From the NCBI GenBank assembly GCA_024138025.1, contig JAMXBD010002491.1:1-64000 (forward strand): a DNA stretch of 64,000 bases, read 5' to 3'. The notes below the pieces were generated by a model, which searched no databases, had not been told where the DNA came from, and saw only the letters and a program-made list of their open reading frames with translations. The first letter of the stretch is position 1; each line of letters opens with the position of its first letter. The stretch comes from Combretum micranthum (lineage: Eukaryota; Streptophyta; Magnoliopsida; Myrtales; Combretaceae). This document shows, piece by piece, positions 23,395-36,593 of the stretch. The position numbers and the translations under genes were made by a program.

Positions 23395-25006
23395 GATTTT
23401 GCAGTAACCACTGATCTAATTTATGGGCCATCCTCCCTTCGCCTGACGTTGAGAAGCAGAGCATCAACATAAATGGGTCTGGCCACTAACAAGTTGCTGC
23501 ACGGACGAAACTCCTCGCAAAGAGCCGTGTAAATGGAAGAAGTGTAAAATGTGTATGTAAATTATTAAATTTGCCATTTATTCTTTCATTACAAGGTGCT
23601 TCTTCCATCATATGCATCAAGAAGCCTGCATGAATTCAGCATTCTGTTATATCATGGATGATTAGTGCTACAAGTAAAACGTTGTAAAGAGTATGGTGGT
23701 ATATAAAGCTGGGCTTTTCTTTATTGCCAGATACAACTTTTCTTTTCTTTTGTTTTTGGTCTTTTTCTTCTTTTTTCGGCCCCTCTAGCCTTAATTGTAT
23801 GGCAATGTGTGTTTTCCACGCAATTCACGGGCTGGAGTGTTATTTTGGTCATTGTCTTCCACTCATTGGAGACCAGTAATATGTTATCCTTCCATAGAAC
23901 TTACAGATAATTCACCGTCTTTCCAAGCCCTCGGTTGATTCTAGCATAGAGGGCCTTCTTTTCTCGCAAATACTACTTACGACGTTCATTGTTTTGTCCT
24001 CTCCAATAAGTAACTTTTCTCAAATTCTCAGAGGGCGCTAAGTTGTAATCCCATTTTTGCCCACAAGAACGAGTAATTTTTCTTCTCCGACACTTACTGT
24101 GCAGCCTAAGAGCAAGAATTAGAAAGTAGTCATTATAAGCAAGGATTAATCTCAGAAAATGTACTTGAACGTTGGTAATAAGAGCAATTAATGCAAACGT
24201 TAAAGTAATTGATTTGATACCTAGATTAATTTTTTGAAGATTATATTAGTATCTTCCTTAAATTGCTTAACACTATTATCTGATGTGGCATTTTTATCCA
24301 AATAACAGCTTGATACCTAGTAGATTCATATTAAAATAAAAAACATAAAGTATAATATTTAAAATCGAAACAAATTATATATATATATATATCATCATCT
24401 TCTTCTTCTTCTTTGGCAAGTAGCACAACCACCCCAATCCTAACAATCACCAAGACAGAGTTAAATCCAACATCAAAACCTACTTGTCCCTTTTCCCCAT
24501 ACTTTTCCCCCTTTTCCAAAACCCTCTAAAAATCCCAGCTTTAACCTTTATTTCACTTCAAAGACCCAAACTTTAATCACAATTCTCACTAAGTTCTAAT
24601 CTTTAACATGAATTTAGACACCCAATAGACTTCAGAGAAGTTAGAGCATAACCACTGCATTTGTCGCAACTTGAAATTCTAATAAGTCAACGGTGCTTAG
24701 AGTCAAACCTGGAATTTTTTTGTAAATTTGCTTACTTTTTGTGAAATTAGTGGTTTTGAATATCGTTTTACTTTTTTTTTCCATTTTGTAGGATTCATTT
24801 CGAAGGTTTTGGTGTATAACCTAAAAGGACCATTTTTGAGATCAATTTTGGTAATTTTTAGGAGTATCAGGGTTTTTGGTTTATCTTGATATATATTATT
24901 GTTCTTTTTTGGTGGTTTGATCTTGTTTTCAAGCTTGTTATGGTTCCATTATAGTTAAAAAATTGTAGTAATACCAAGTTTTGAGAGGCTAATTTTGGAT
25001 TCAATT
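23395..25006. other. 3' flank of the DHH gene, then leader of the CRF-like ORF
   Basis: 23395 to about 23730 is likely 3' UTR of the DHH gene. 23740-24330 holds nothing recognised. About 24390-25006 looks like a transcript leader: a TA tract with CTT repeats (24379-24413), pyrimidine-rich DNA and a possible 5' UTR intron (GTAAATTTGC near 24721 to TTTTGTAG near 24792) ahead of the ORF. Confidence 0.4.
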
Positions 25007-25195
25007 ATGGGTTGTAGGAATTTAAGGAAGAAAAAATTGATTCGAGAAAAGAGTGTTAATATGACTAAGACGGTTCATGTGATATGTTGTAATCTAGATG
25101 CTACTGATTCATCTATTGATGAAGAGGAATTGAATCACAATGGGTGGATTCAATCAAAGCGTAGAATCATCGATGAGATTTTGATTCCGCATTGA
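25007..25195 (+). CDS. CRF-domain-only short ORF (truncated CRF/ERF-type protein)
   Basis: A 62-residue ORF from ATG 25007 to TGA 25193-25195. After a basic start (MGCRNLRKKK) it carries HVICCNLDATDSSIDEEE, closely resembling the CRF (cytokinin response factor) domain core V.I..D.DATDSSSDEEE. It then reads SKRRIIDEILIP, like the KR..V.EI.IP that normally links the CRF domain to the AP2/ERF DNA-binding domain. It ends right there, and no AP2 motif (YRGVRQRPWG type) was found in the following 800 bases. Family members are normally 200-350 residues. It is either a 3'-truncated pseudogene or a small protein keeping only the interaction domain. The call rests on a short motif. Confidence 0.55.
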   Translation: MGCRNLRKKKLIREKSVNMTKTVHVICCNLDATDSSIDEEELNHNGWIQSKRRIIDEILIPH

Positions 25196-25897
25196 TATGC
25201 TTGACATAGAAGAAGATGGGAGAGATATATATATTTATTATTTTTCGATTTTTTTGTTTAGATTCTTAACTATTAGGATTGATGTTTTTCTTTTAATCTA
25301 GAACTACCACGTGTCAAGTAGTTATTGATTAAAAATGCCTTGTTGGATGACAGTGTTAGGACATTTGATGGAGCTATTGATAACGTCATCGAAAGATTTA
25401 TTTGGGTGCCAGATCGATTATTTAAGTTCATATAGTTAATATTTTTTGGCAAAATTTAGATAGCTTATATGCTATTAACCCTTATATGCAATTGGATGGT
25501 GTTTATTATTATGCCCCAAACTTGAAAATGTGACGTGCAAATTATTATTCTACAATATACTTAAAATTCTTGAATCTATCAATTTAGCTAATCCCTAATA
25601 AATAATAAATCTATAAAGATAAGAATATAACCTAATAAGCGACTCAATCAAACCAACAATATATATATGGTCTCCAAATATGCACACACACATCCTAGTT
25701 GGTGCTAACGCATCAATTGTCTCATTTTAGCAAGCATTAGTTCCATATCTTGTTCATTAGTTGATCACAATACAAAGCAAACCATCAAAAACCACTTCAT
25801 ACTCCAAGCATCCTACCCATGGTAGCAGTCAATCAATCGACCTTCAGATTGCTGGAATCACAACCTTTGCTATTTCACTTTGATTTGCCAACCTAGT
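25196..25897. other. Downstream flank of the CRF-like ORF, no gene seen
   Basis: AT-rich DNA. An AP2 domain was specifically looked for in all forward frames and not found. Nothing else recognised. Confidence 0.4.
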
Positions 25898-25900
25898 TTA

Positions 25901-26120
25901 GGGCCTGCTTGAATTGTCATTTTGCCATCGTTTTGGTGTTTTTTTTTTTTTTAAATTGAACTGGTACTGAACCGATACAGATATGATACTGATGAAAAAA
26001 TCGATAGTTTTACTCATAAACTGACCAAATCGAACTGATATTGAAATGAAGCCGATACTAAACCAATACCGAACGATATTGATATGATATAGATAAAAAT
26101 CTAACAATCCAAACAGGCCC
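25901..26120. mobile_element. Tourist-like MITE (PIF/Harbinger type), 220 bp
   Basis: Left end GGGCCTGCTTGAATTGT and right end reversed GGGCCTGTTTGGATTGT are terminal inverted repeats (two mismatches in 17). TTA flanks both sides (25898-25900 and 26121-26123), the 3-bp duplication expected for Tourist elements. The interior has GATACNGATATGATAC-type words. Confidence 0.8.
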
Positions 26121-26278
26121 TTAATAGTTAGCATTTTGGTCCTTGACCGTGTTTCACATGGATCTGACCCTATTATTTGTCCACGTGTGATAAAGTGTAG
26201 GGATTACTTGTGTGTGTCGTATTGTGCTTTATGCATGTCTATATAAATAAATGACAAAGTGAGGTATTAAGTGTTATA

Positions 26279-26612
26279 AGAGCATCCACATCTATGAGGT
26301 CTTTCAAAATGTCCTTAAGGTGCCACATTAGCAATTAAAGGAACTTTCCTTTCAAAGATTCTTACCACTTTATCCGTAAGGTCTATCACATAAGTTTCTT
26401 TACTTCATTTTATACTTTATGGGTCCCATTTACCTTTACACAATACCTTACTTTTACATAATAATAATAAAATATTTTGAAGAAACTAATTTTTCGGGAT
26501 CTTTCGCAGAGGACTGTAAAAATTTGAATGAGCTCTCACATTTGTAAGAATATTAAAAAATGAGGTCTTTCACCTAGGCACTTGTGTTAAGCATCTCCAA
26601 TGTGGATGCTCT
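26279..26612. mobile_element. MITE with AGAGCATCCACAT termini, 334 bp
   Basis: Left end AGAGCATCCACATCTATGAGG; right end reversed AGAGCATCCACATTGGAGATG. A GAGGTCTTTCA block occurs near the left end and again near the right end. The target duplication could not be resolved, so the superfamily is left open. Confidence 0.65.
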
Positions 26613-27744
26613 AAGTGAATGAATTTCTAGACTTCTCTATGAACTTTTGCTAATTGTTACATCTAAATAGCTCCATGACACTATAAATAGGGGGTGTGAG
26701 CTAAAATTTAGGAAATCATTTTGTTCTTATCCGAGAGCTTGTGTGAACAAATTGCTCATGTGTTAGTTAGGATGAGTATATTGCTTGGGTTTTATAAAAA
26801 TTAATAAATATTTCAGATTTTGTTAATGTAATTTTTTAGTTCATATGGCACATCCTACATAAGCAGTAAGGTTCTAGACTTCTAGTGCTATTTCTATATT
26901 TAAACTTAAATCATGTCTTTCATATAACATTTCGGTACACACCAATAACCACCATAGTTTAGTTCATGATCTCAATATTCTATCTTATGTTAAATGACAT
27001 ACACTTTGCATCATGAAATTCAACCATTAAGCAGCTACAATTATTATTTGTCCATATGAAATTTAATATCCACCTTATTTGCAAGACCAGTGATAGGAAA
27101 TAATATATCTATAAGCATAACTTTAACATCTTGTCCATAAGCCTCACAAATCTTCATTAACCATGGTGATATAGACAAGACATTGATATGGTTGCTTTGG
27201 TCGATTGATATATCATTGATAACCAATTCTTTCATAGTTGATGAGTTGAATAGAATATTATTTCGTTCGAGTTAAAAAAAAACCTTGAACATTCTCTATA
27301 AATATAGTTTTTATATAGATATTTTTTAGGATTTGCAAACTATTATATACTCTGCAACTACATCATTAAGTTCCCCTTTGATAACTCAAGTGTCCAAAAT
27401 GGGGATTTACTGAAAACAAGAACAGGAGCCCTTGGTCGAATTTTATCTCATTTCTATGTCCATTTCTACTTGAAATCTTGTTTGATCTAGAAATTGCTTC
27501 CATTAAGAACCCCATATTAAAATGCCATTATGTCCCTTCCCCAGCACATTATTTCCATTCTTGCCCTTGGTCTTAAAATTTGATATTTTACTTACCTTTA
27601 TAATGTTGATACACTTTGAATTCGGTAACGTAATTTAAAATTTCCTCGCCTTGTGCTTATAACTAACATATATGAGACATAGGAGCTTCAAATAAAATCT
27701 GAGCTTTCTCGGAAATAAAATATATTATACTACATGTAAAATGC

Positions 27745-27745
<1 letters not shown>
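26613..27745. other. Intergenic AT-rich DNA, nothing recognised
   Basis: No ORF with family resemblance, no paired terminal repeats and no clear promoter. Confidence 0.35.
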
Positions 27746-27802
<57 letters not shown>

Positions 27803-27803
27803 T
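27746..27803. repeat. (TTA)n microsatellite, about 19 units
   Basis: Uninterrupted TTA/ATT repeat of about 58 bases, long enough to be length-polymorphic. Confidence 0.95.
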
Positions 27804-30800
27804 CATGTGCTCTCGCGCCTATAATTTTCAAATGAAGCAATGGAACCCCAAATCTTTCTCTTTTTCTTTTTTTTCCCCCCTCCAATCACTATACATATTA
27901 TGTTTTTCAAAAGGACAGAATCAAACTTCATTCGTTCAATTGAGAAACCGGTGTTTAGATCATTACAGTATGGCCTTGAAACATCAAAATTTAAAATATT
28001 TGCGTTTAGACATATTACATATATATGACCATTAAACCCTGCGATAAATAAAACAATAAGTATAGAAAATATTGAAAATTATAAAACTAAAAATGGGACT
28101 TCTCACTGTTTTTTCCCTTATGATTTATGAAATTAATAATTTTTTAAATATTTTATGAAGGACCAAACAACCATGTTGGTCATGCACGCATCTAGTCTAA
28201 TTAAATCAAGTTATTGAAACTTTGGCGTCGGATGGTACTTCAATTTTACCCATTTTGGTAATTATCTACTTAAAGTCTAGATAATTAATTACAAACATTA
28301 AATACCAAATTAATCAGTTAGTTAATGTAAAAATAATCAAAATTCCGATATCAAATATGGCATCTATCATGCATGAAGTAAACATAAGATATATTAATTT
28401 ACCTTAATGTAAATCTAGCAGAATGACATAAAGTTCACGGGTAAGTGAGCCAAAAATAACCAATGACGCAGCACGATAGAAAGGTAATTTGGAACAAGAA
28501 AGATCAGGGTCATCTTGTTTTTTCACTTTCAAACAAACACCCATGACAATGCAATTGTTGTTTCTATAATCGGAAATTGTATGGTCCCGTCATTAATTTT
28601 ACTGGAATCGGTTTCGTTGACTATCTAATGGTTCACATTATATCCAATCATGATCGAACCATTAAAATAATTAATATTCGAATTACTATATTTATTTTAA
28701 CGATAAGATGATTAACCAGGCGATTTTATTGATGGCGCTGTAGAAGCTTTTTGCTATGATTAAAGCTTTGGGAGCTGATGTAGGATCTCGTACCTGCTTT
28801 AACGTAAGCATTAAAGTTTCCTCGTCAAGATATTGTATTAGTAAGGTGACTAATTGGGTCTAATTGGGTCATTCTCTTTCTTGTGTTGATGTAGGTTGCA
28901 AAGGCCTATGAACCCTATAAAAGCAAGAAAAGAGATGACATGGATTTGTTTATAAACTAAAAAGGGAGCTCCTAGTTAAAGCAGCAAAACATAGGTGTAA
29001 GATTGCTGAGTAGTTATTACGTAAAAAGTAGTGTGAATGGAAAAAGAAAGTAAAAGATGATATTGAATCCCACAAAGAGAGCGATTGTGTTGTGCATGCG
29101 GGTTTTCTTCTTGTTGGTCAAGTTTTTACCTTTTGCTAAAACTATTTGCACTGCTTTGGGTCTTTATCATCTTTTGTCAGCAATTTATTGGTGCTCTTTG
29201 TGTGTGTGTTTTGGTTTTAAGTCATTTCATTTTTGCCACCAAAGCTTCTCTCTCTTCCGAATTCTTCTTCTTTTTCTTTTCCCCTTTCCCCTCTTTTACA
29301 TAGGTTGCAAAATCTTGTTTTTAACTAAGCATAAAAACCTGATAAAAGCTATGGGAAGATGTTTGGGTTTGAAGACATTTGCATATGCTAATGAGTAATG
29401 GTGGTCATCACACAAATTGCCCACAATCGGTTTCTCGATACTAGAATGATTCAAATATTGCATTACTTGGGCTGTGTGGCTTGATCATTCGGCCAAGATT
29501 TCATGAGTAATAACGAAAACACAGAGAAAAAAAATTAAGAATAGTTATTATTTGGTTGATTTAGTAAGGATAAAATAGAATAATTTTATTTGTTTCTTAT
29601 AGTTCTATTACCACGATTAGTGGGTGGAATAGTTATTTCAGGATTTGTTTTATTACTGCCATATAAGGAATTGTAAGTCCTTCTCAAGACCAAAGAAATA
29701 AGTACTCCTTGATTTTTTTTTATTATATATTCTACATTTTGTCTATGAAACCTTGGCCATTGGTTAAGATATGGTAGAGGACAATGGTATGTTAGTATTT
29801 GTGGATGCATATTTTATATGATATATTATTTGTATTATATTAAGTGCAACCAATGTACTAATAGCTATTATCTCTTTATCCTATTCTTGATTGTAATTCT
29901 ATTTTTACCTTATTTCATTCCATTGACTGAATGTGCTGTATAGCCTTAAGGAAGGATTGCAAAAAATTCTCTGGAATTGGAATTGTATATATATTGTTTG
30001 TATTTTATTTTCATCTGATATATATATATATAAATAATTAAATACCTAAATTTTTTTCCCATTTGTTTTCTACAAACACTAGATTGGAAATGACTAACAA
30101 ATTTACACCATGCCAAGTCAAACATCAAACTTACAAGTCAAACATACCCAAAGTTAAGCAAGATGATAGAAAAATGGTTTTGCTCATACATAGTTTTCAA
30201 AAATTGACAATAATAATGTTTTGAATGTATATAGTTAGTAATAGCTAAATGCCCTATTCCATATTCTTAAAAGAGTTCATGAAAAATATTTCTGCATGTT
30301 TTGTTGAATCGCCAATGGTAAATGATAGCAAAATTATTGAAAGGTTTCTTACATGCACCTTGGGAATCTTAAACAATTAGGGCTTTTGAACGTGCTTGCA
30401 CTCTGCTTTGTCTGCTACTATCGATCGGCTCAAGAGATGGGACCGTCTTAGGTAATGCCCTTGTCGATCATACTTATGTTCATGTTCAAATTGGACACTA
30501 GCACGTTTCCCTCATAAAAACGTGGTTTCGATCTCTGGTTTTCAATTATTTCTACGGTGGGGTTAACACTAGTAAAGATCCACGAATTTTTATCTTTAAC
30601 TTTCTGTTTCGTTTGAAAGATGAGTTTAATCCTATAGAACTGGATTTCATATGAAATTTTCAATTATTGTAATTTCATAGATGCTTAAGATTCGATTCAT
30701 TTCAAAATCAGTTTTGAGTTGGAGCGTGCCAAAAATTCCCAATTCCGTATTCGACTTAGTTTACAATTATTTTCCATTTCTAATTTCAGTGATTGAAAAT

Positions 30801-30929
30801 TGTAGAAGGAAAATCAGAATCAGACCTCAACGTACTAATCTGTGTTTCGCGTGACCTATGGGGTACGGCTACGGTGGTCCAAATAAATTCTATCTTGAAG
30901 ATATGGTCAATTGATCAATTTCCTAATCT
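27804..30929. other. Intergenic DNA, no supported gene
   Basis: The longest ORF (29057-29398) encodes a hydrophobic Phe/Leu/Cys-rich chain that matches no family known to me and is rich in T runs, so it is not called. A weak inverted similarity (AAGAATAG, 29536 and about 29890) may be a decayed MITE. A (TA)n tract sits at 30018-30032. Confidence 0.35.
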
Positions 30930-30991
30930 AACTATTTTGGCTAGTAGATGACAATTAAAAAAAAAAAAAAAAAAACTATTTTGGCTAGTAA
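30930..30991 (+). mobile_element. Extremely 5'-truncated retroposon: poly-A flanked by a 17-bp duplication
   Basis: AACTATTTTGGCTAGTA occurs at 30930-30946 and again at 30975-30991. Between them lie only GATGACAATT and an A-run of about 18. A long target duplication plus a terminal A-run is the mark of target-primed reverse transcription (LINE-driven), here leaving almost nothing of the template. Confidence 0.6.
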
Positions 30992-31078
30992 TGATAAATG
31001 TGCCCTTAACGAGAAAATTTATATCAACAATCTATTTAAAAAGTCTATATTTCATCTGTATCTTACCTATATATGCAT

Positions 31079-31488
31079 CTGATACAGATAGTAAGCTACT
31101 ACGCCACCGGCTTTGATCAGCTACATTGCCTACCTTGATCAGCCTTTAAGCAGGCTTACTTTATCAGTTATGTCACACAATTTATTTGTATTTATTATCG
31201 ATCTAAATTATATTTATTATTTTCCTTTTTAGATTTGTATTTATTATTTATCTTTATTGTTAGTCAATCTTGTATTAATTACTTTACCTTTTTAGGATTT
31301 TCATGTAATATTATAAATAGGCCTTTAGGCTTATCTTTGAAAACAGAGCTGATTTTGATATATTTGATATTAAATTGAGAAGATTTTCTCTGAATTTGCA
31401 ATTGTTTAGCAATTGTGTGATTAAGTTCACGTTTTGAAATCAATCGTAGTTATTGATTTTTTTTATTCAACGCTTCCGTGCTGCGTCA
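31079..31488 (+). mobile_element. Probable solo LTR (copia-like), about 410 bp
   Basis: Starts TGATACAGATAG and ends CTGCGTCA. It has a strong TATA box (TATAAATAG, 31312-31320) about 175 bases before the end and an R/U5-like stretch ending ATTCAACGCTTCCGTGCTG. Flanks GCATC (31074-31078) and GTATC (31489-31493) match at four of five positions. No internal region is present. Confidence 0.45.
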
Positions 31489-33420
31489 GTATCTGATCTG
31501 TATGATTTATTTGTGAGTAAATATATTATTAATCTGTATTTGTTTTTTTACAAATAGTATGATTGACATAGAATGTCAAACTGACGTCAAACTAACGAGC
31601 CTAACAGACCAAGAGTTAATAAGAGAAATGAGATTTCTTTCGAAGAGTCAAGAGTAGGATTTCTTTAAATTGATAGATCTATGCAAGTAGACTTATAGCA
31701 CGAGTATGTAATACGATGGACTGGTAATATGTAATGATAGTAAACTAGCAAAGTTGAGAATTTCATTTAATGGTAGAGATATATGGATTTAGAGTGGTAA
31801 AGGAAGCAAAAGTTAAGAAGAAACAAGTTATAGGTAGTTAAGAAGGCGATGTTTTAGGTGTGTAATTTATTTTTGCTTTTACTACCAATTTGATTTAGTT
31901 TCCATTTTTATTTCAAATGAATTCCGACTTAGTATTAATATTCTGAGATCAAATTTTGGGTTACAGGATTATTAAATGAAGCGGAGTGATTAAGAGCTCA
32001 ATAAGTGAGAGGGTATATATTAATAATATTCAGGAAAGGCAGAGCAGACCCATATAAAACATAGGTTGCAAAAGCAAATCCTATTATGCGGTTTGTCGAC
32101 AGTAGGTACTTGCACCCTTGTGTAAGGAGAACAGATTTGGAAGGGGCCCAAAAAAAAAAATAAAAAAAAATAAGAGGAACGACAGAAAAGAATTAGGAAA
32201 GAAAAAGGAAGAATGGGGAAGAATTAAATTGCTTTCCTCCCACCCCCCACCCACCCCCCCCCCCGGATAAAAAAGGAACAGAAGAGCAAGGAAGTGAAGG
32301 AAATTTAATATGTACAATTTTGTTTTTTTTTTTTTTGCCACTCTAATATGTACATGTTAAAAACATAAAATATTTAGAAAATTCTATGATTCTAGTATTT
32401 TTTTTTAAGAGTGCAGTTTAGCTAGTTATTTAATTCTTCATATTCATACTCAATTGTAATCACATATTGAAATACTTAATATATCAATTATTATATTTAT
32501 TTTAATGTTTAGATGATTATGGAGATGTTAGAAGTTTTCAAAATGTTTTATAATTGCTTTACTAATATAATTATATAATTTTACTAAAATCATGATTGTC
32601 AAAATCACGATTTTACTACTCATTAAAATGCATAGAATGGGTAGAATTGCATAAAATAGTGTAAAATCGGAAAAATAAACTTGTAGAATCATACACCTAA
32701 ATTTATAATTCGACCTAAAATCTGCACCTAATCAATTTACATCTATTTTAATTAAGAAAAAATAAAAAAACTATAAACTAAGAGAAATATATATCTGATT
32801 CATGATTTTTACAACCATAACTAAAATTTGTTCTCAACTCTTTTCAACTAAATAAAATCCGATGCGTGGAAAAGCTTTTCACTGTAACTTCGTTTATTCC
32901 CCTGCGATTGGAAAATTTCCCTTTAGATGTCCCCACTTCACATTTTTTCCTTACTCCCAGGTCCAAGCATAGTTGTAGCTTTGACAAATTGGTAATGCAT
33001 CGCATGCCACTACATCAAGTGATTGACCAAATGGCCAATTCTAACCCAGACCATTTTCTTTAGGTATATATCTACCAAATTCAACAACAAATATAAAAAC
33101 CTGACAAGTTATATGGGAAAAATTGAAAACCGGTGTAAAGATAAGAACTTCTATTCAAAATAAGGCGATCTTAAAAAATTGAAGAGTAAAAGTGAGAAAG
33201 GAGAGAGAGAAAAAGAAAGAGAATTTCTTAAAATCTTGATTGCTTTTGTATGCATACTTTATAATTATATTAAGAAATTATTTATAAAAAGTGAATATCA
33301 TATTTAATATCCAAAATTTATTTATATTTATATTTACAATTAGTTATCTAAAATTTAAAAGTATTAATTCATAATTTATAAACATTTTCAAAGTTATTTA
33401 TAGTACATAGGTTAGGTTTA
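31489..33420. other. Intergenic DNA with A- and C-runs
   Basis: Purine-rich tract with A-runs at about 32151-32171 and a C-run near 32240-32264. ORFs over these tracts are low-complexity artefacts. No gene recognised. Confidence 0.35.
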
Positions 33421-33429
33421 ATTGCAAAA

Positions 33430-33646
33430 GTACTAATGCGATGAACACCACTTGGACTTTACTGAAATATTCAATTGGTTATTGAACTTTATTTAGTAAA
33501 TTTACTAAACAATTGTTTATTCAATGAGTTGACGACAGTGTTTTGGGACATAAAAAGTAGATTCTGATAGTAAAATAACTAAATAAAAGTTAAGTAGCTA
33601 ATCGAATATTTCAAAAAAGTTCAGGTAGTGTTCATGATATTCACCC
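33430..33646. mobile_element. Mutator-like MITE, 217 bp, with perfect 9-bp TSD
   Basis: ATTGCAAAA lies immediately on both sides (33421-33429 and 33647-33655). The termini are imperfect inverted repeats of about 45 bp; the shared core is ATGAACAC.AC.T..ACTTT..TGAAATATTC. The termini also match those of the longer element at 51654-52715, so the two form one family. Confidence 0.78.
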
Positions 33647-33655
33647 ATTGCAAAA

Positions 33656-36593
33656 TTAAGCAAAATTTGTTAGATTTAATCCTTGTGAAAGATTTAATCT
33701 TTCTTTGTAAAGCATCATAATTTTTAGGATCTTGAATAAATTAATTTACCACAATTATCAAATAACAATATTACATACCTAAAGTAGAAAACGCCATTAC
33801 TTTGAGGAAGGTTGAAACATGTTTTAAATGAATCAGTTTCTCCCTATTGATATTTCTTTTCATTGCAACAACGTTTTTTACGGAACAATTTTTATGTTAT
33901 ATTTTCTTTTTGTATTTTTTTGTAACCTAATAGGTAGAGAGATGATGGATTTATATCTATTTTACTTTAATATGGTATATCCATTAAATAATCGATTTTA
34001 AGAGCTGAAATTTGTTTTGACTATTGAATATGTTACTAAAATTTTTTAGGACCTTATCCCACAATTTTGGATTAGTTTATGCAATTTATAGCTGAAATAG
34101 AAAAAGCTTTGATATCAGATTCATACTTTTGAATTTTATGTAATATAACAACTATCAACTCCGTAGCTGTTTAACTTATATAGATGATCCAATAATTTTC
34201 CTAGCCAATTTGCTAGTGCATGCAGTTGATCCAACTATATTTTTTTTATTAAACTAGTGTGCTAATACTTTTTTTGGATCGAATCTTGTATCATATTGCT
34301 ATCCTTGGATTATTTTCCAAGGTTTATAAGCTAGACATCTCTCCAACTTAAAACATCAGATGTTATAATTTTTCACTTTCAAGATCTGTCCATTGCTTTA
34401 GAAGTAGCATGCCTGAACCTCTAAGGATACCATGAAATTGAAAGGAAAAAAATGAAAAAAAAATATATATATATATATAGTAAAAGAAAAAAAGTTGATG
34501 AAAGAGGGAGATGATCCTCGAGGAGGATGGCGAGGATTACAAGGGTGACTCTTAGAGGCACAATGAAAAGTGGGAAGAAGTGGATCTAATTGCTCATGAT
34601 TTAAGAAGCGTGCGTATAAAGTAGAAAGGAACTTAGTATGAAAAATTTAAAGTCCCACATGGATAATGAGAGAAAGTAGATGATAATAATTTCACGTGTG
34701 TATATTGAAATTGTTTCCAGAAATTTAATTCAAAGCTCTAGGGATTTACCTAAACTTCTTGCCCAGAAGGCCAGGACTTAAGAAAAATATAGTATTAGGC
34801 AGAAAAGACAGTACAACGAGAACTCGATTCATATTGATTATATATAATCTTTAGTTCTCAAGTTCTACCCCCAAGTTTAAGCATATGGATTGATTCTTAA
34901 TAGTTTGCACATAGGCATATATTAGCCAATGTTAGCTAAGAATTATGGATCAAACGGGTGAAAAAATTTCTTATTAATTATCTATTAGACTTGATTAGTA
35001 AGTATTTTTGGATTGGAATTACAAAATTCATACATTAAATTCTAATGGATAAATGTTTGCTGCTCCGGAAATGGTTTCTTTATCTTGTTTTAGTAAATAA
35101 ACATTTGTTACGTGTTAAATAAATTTAAAAAATAAAAACATTTTTATAATAAAATAAATAGTTATTATCTCTTTATAAAATAACAATTATTTATTCGCTG
35201 TAATAGGACGGGTACTGGCAAATTTCCATCCAATTCTAACCATATGCCACATAAAAGGAATTTTTAGTTTAGAAATCTTTTACAACCTCGCATTTACATT
35301 GATGGACACTGACATGAAGACTCCAATGATAACATCTTGACTTTTGTCCTCCATCTTAAGGCGGTTAAAGGTAAAATGTAAAAGCAACGCGTGATTCGGA
35401 GAATTGCATGTTGACTATTGAGTTCCTTGGACCTTTACGAATTAGAATGGCCAGTAGCATATGGCAGCATAAGGAATTAATTTAAAACACCATATTTAAA
35501 GCTTTAATTAAACTTTTCCTGATTTTAGTTTAGGGCTTGATTAGAGACGTAGAATCCAATTGAATGGAAAGTTGATATAATTCTCATTGATTTTTTTTTT
35601 TCAGAATATGAGGAAAGAGGCTAAGTTCTGATTCAATTATGGAGTGACACTAAAAATTTTATATATTAAACCATTAACAAAAAGCGTAAATAAAAATAGA
35701 TACAACTGCTTACATATTTTATATTTTTTATTATTTTATTCGTGAATGAGTAACCCATCGATAACAAGTTTATTATTTAGTATGTCTTTATTCTATAATA
35801 CCAAGCTCTCATACTAAGTAAGACTACTTTACCCGTCTATTTGTTGATACACTTTAATTTCACATTGACGCCTTGCCGTATGCTTTACAGCTATGGTGTA
35901 ACAATACATTTGTAGTTCTTCACATACGAGGTTTCCTCTTTACATCACATATGTATTGTTACGTGTTTTATATAATGATCACACTATATCTATAAACATA
36001 AGTTTTTAGAAAAATAGTTATGATGTTAACTTTAGCATGATATTAGAACATCAAGTCGTAAATTCAAAAACTCCGGTGCACTTATTTTAATCCCATTAAA
36101 AAAAAAAATTAAATCGTCAGCTTCATGGGTCTTAACAAAATTGAAGTCCCGATCTATAAGTAAAGAAGGATATAAGATATTAAATATAATAATCACTATA
36201 TTTAAAAACGTAAGCTCTAGATTAGATAATTCTGATGCTATCTTAAACGTATATATACACACACATTATCATCCTATTTGTACAATTGTGCGATAAATGG
36301 CGTGTGTAAATGCCTTTTCTTTTCCCCTTAACCCGCTGGATTCAATAAAATGACTGAAATTTCACTTTTTAATGATTAATTACAATGTATATTTATAATA
36401 AAGAAAACGATGATTGCATGTTAATTTTAGTGAGAATACAAAGTATACGAAAAGATACAATAAATTATCATCTCTGATCTTCCATGTAAATACACCGTGA
36501 CATCTATAAAAATTAAAAAGAAAATTCGACAAAGTAGATAAAGGTTGGATTTAGTTGATTTCTTTTAACACCAAAACAAAAAAAATATATATA
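33656..36593. other. Intergenic AT-rich DNA upstream of the NAC gene
   Basis: No coding feature recognised. A (TA)n tract lies near 34465-34480. A TTAAAGTCCCACATGG word near 34648 resembles a word common in plant retroelements and non-coding transcripts, but no element could be bounded. Confidence 0.35.

Noticed and set aside
28960..28975. GGGAGCTCCT word suggesting a miR159/319-type precursor
   Set aside because: No matching mature sequence or hairpin arm was found nearby; other common plant miRNA seeds were also not found.
29057..29398. 113-codon hydrophobic ORF that might be a membrane protein
   Set aside because: Composition follows T/CT-rich DNA, there are long T runs, no family is recognised and an overlapping frame is equally open. 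Most likely chance.
29536..29890. Possible MITE with AAGAATAG ends
   Set aside because: Only about 8 bp pair at the termini and no target duplication could be matched.
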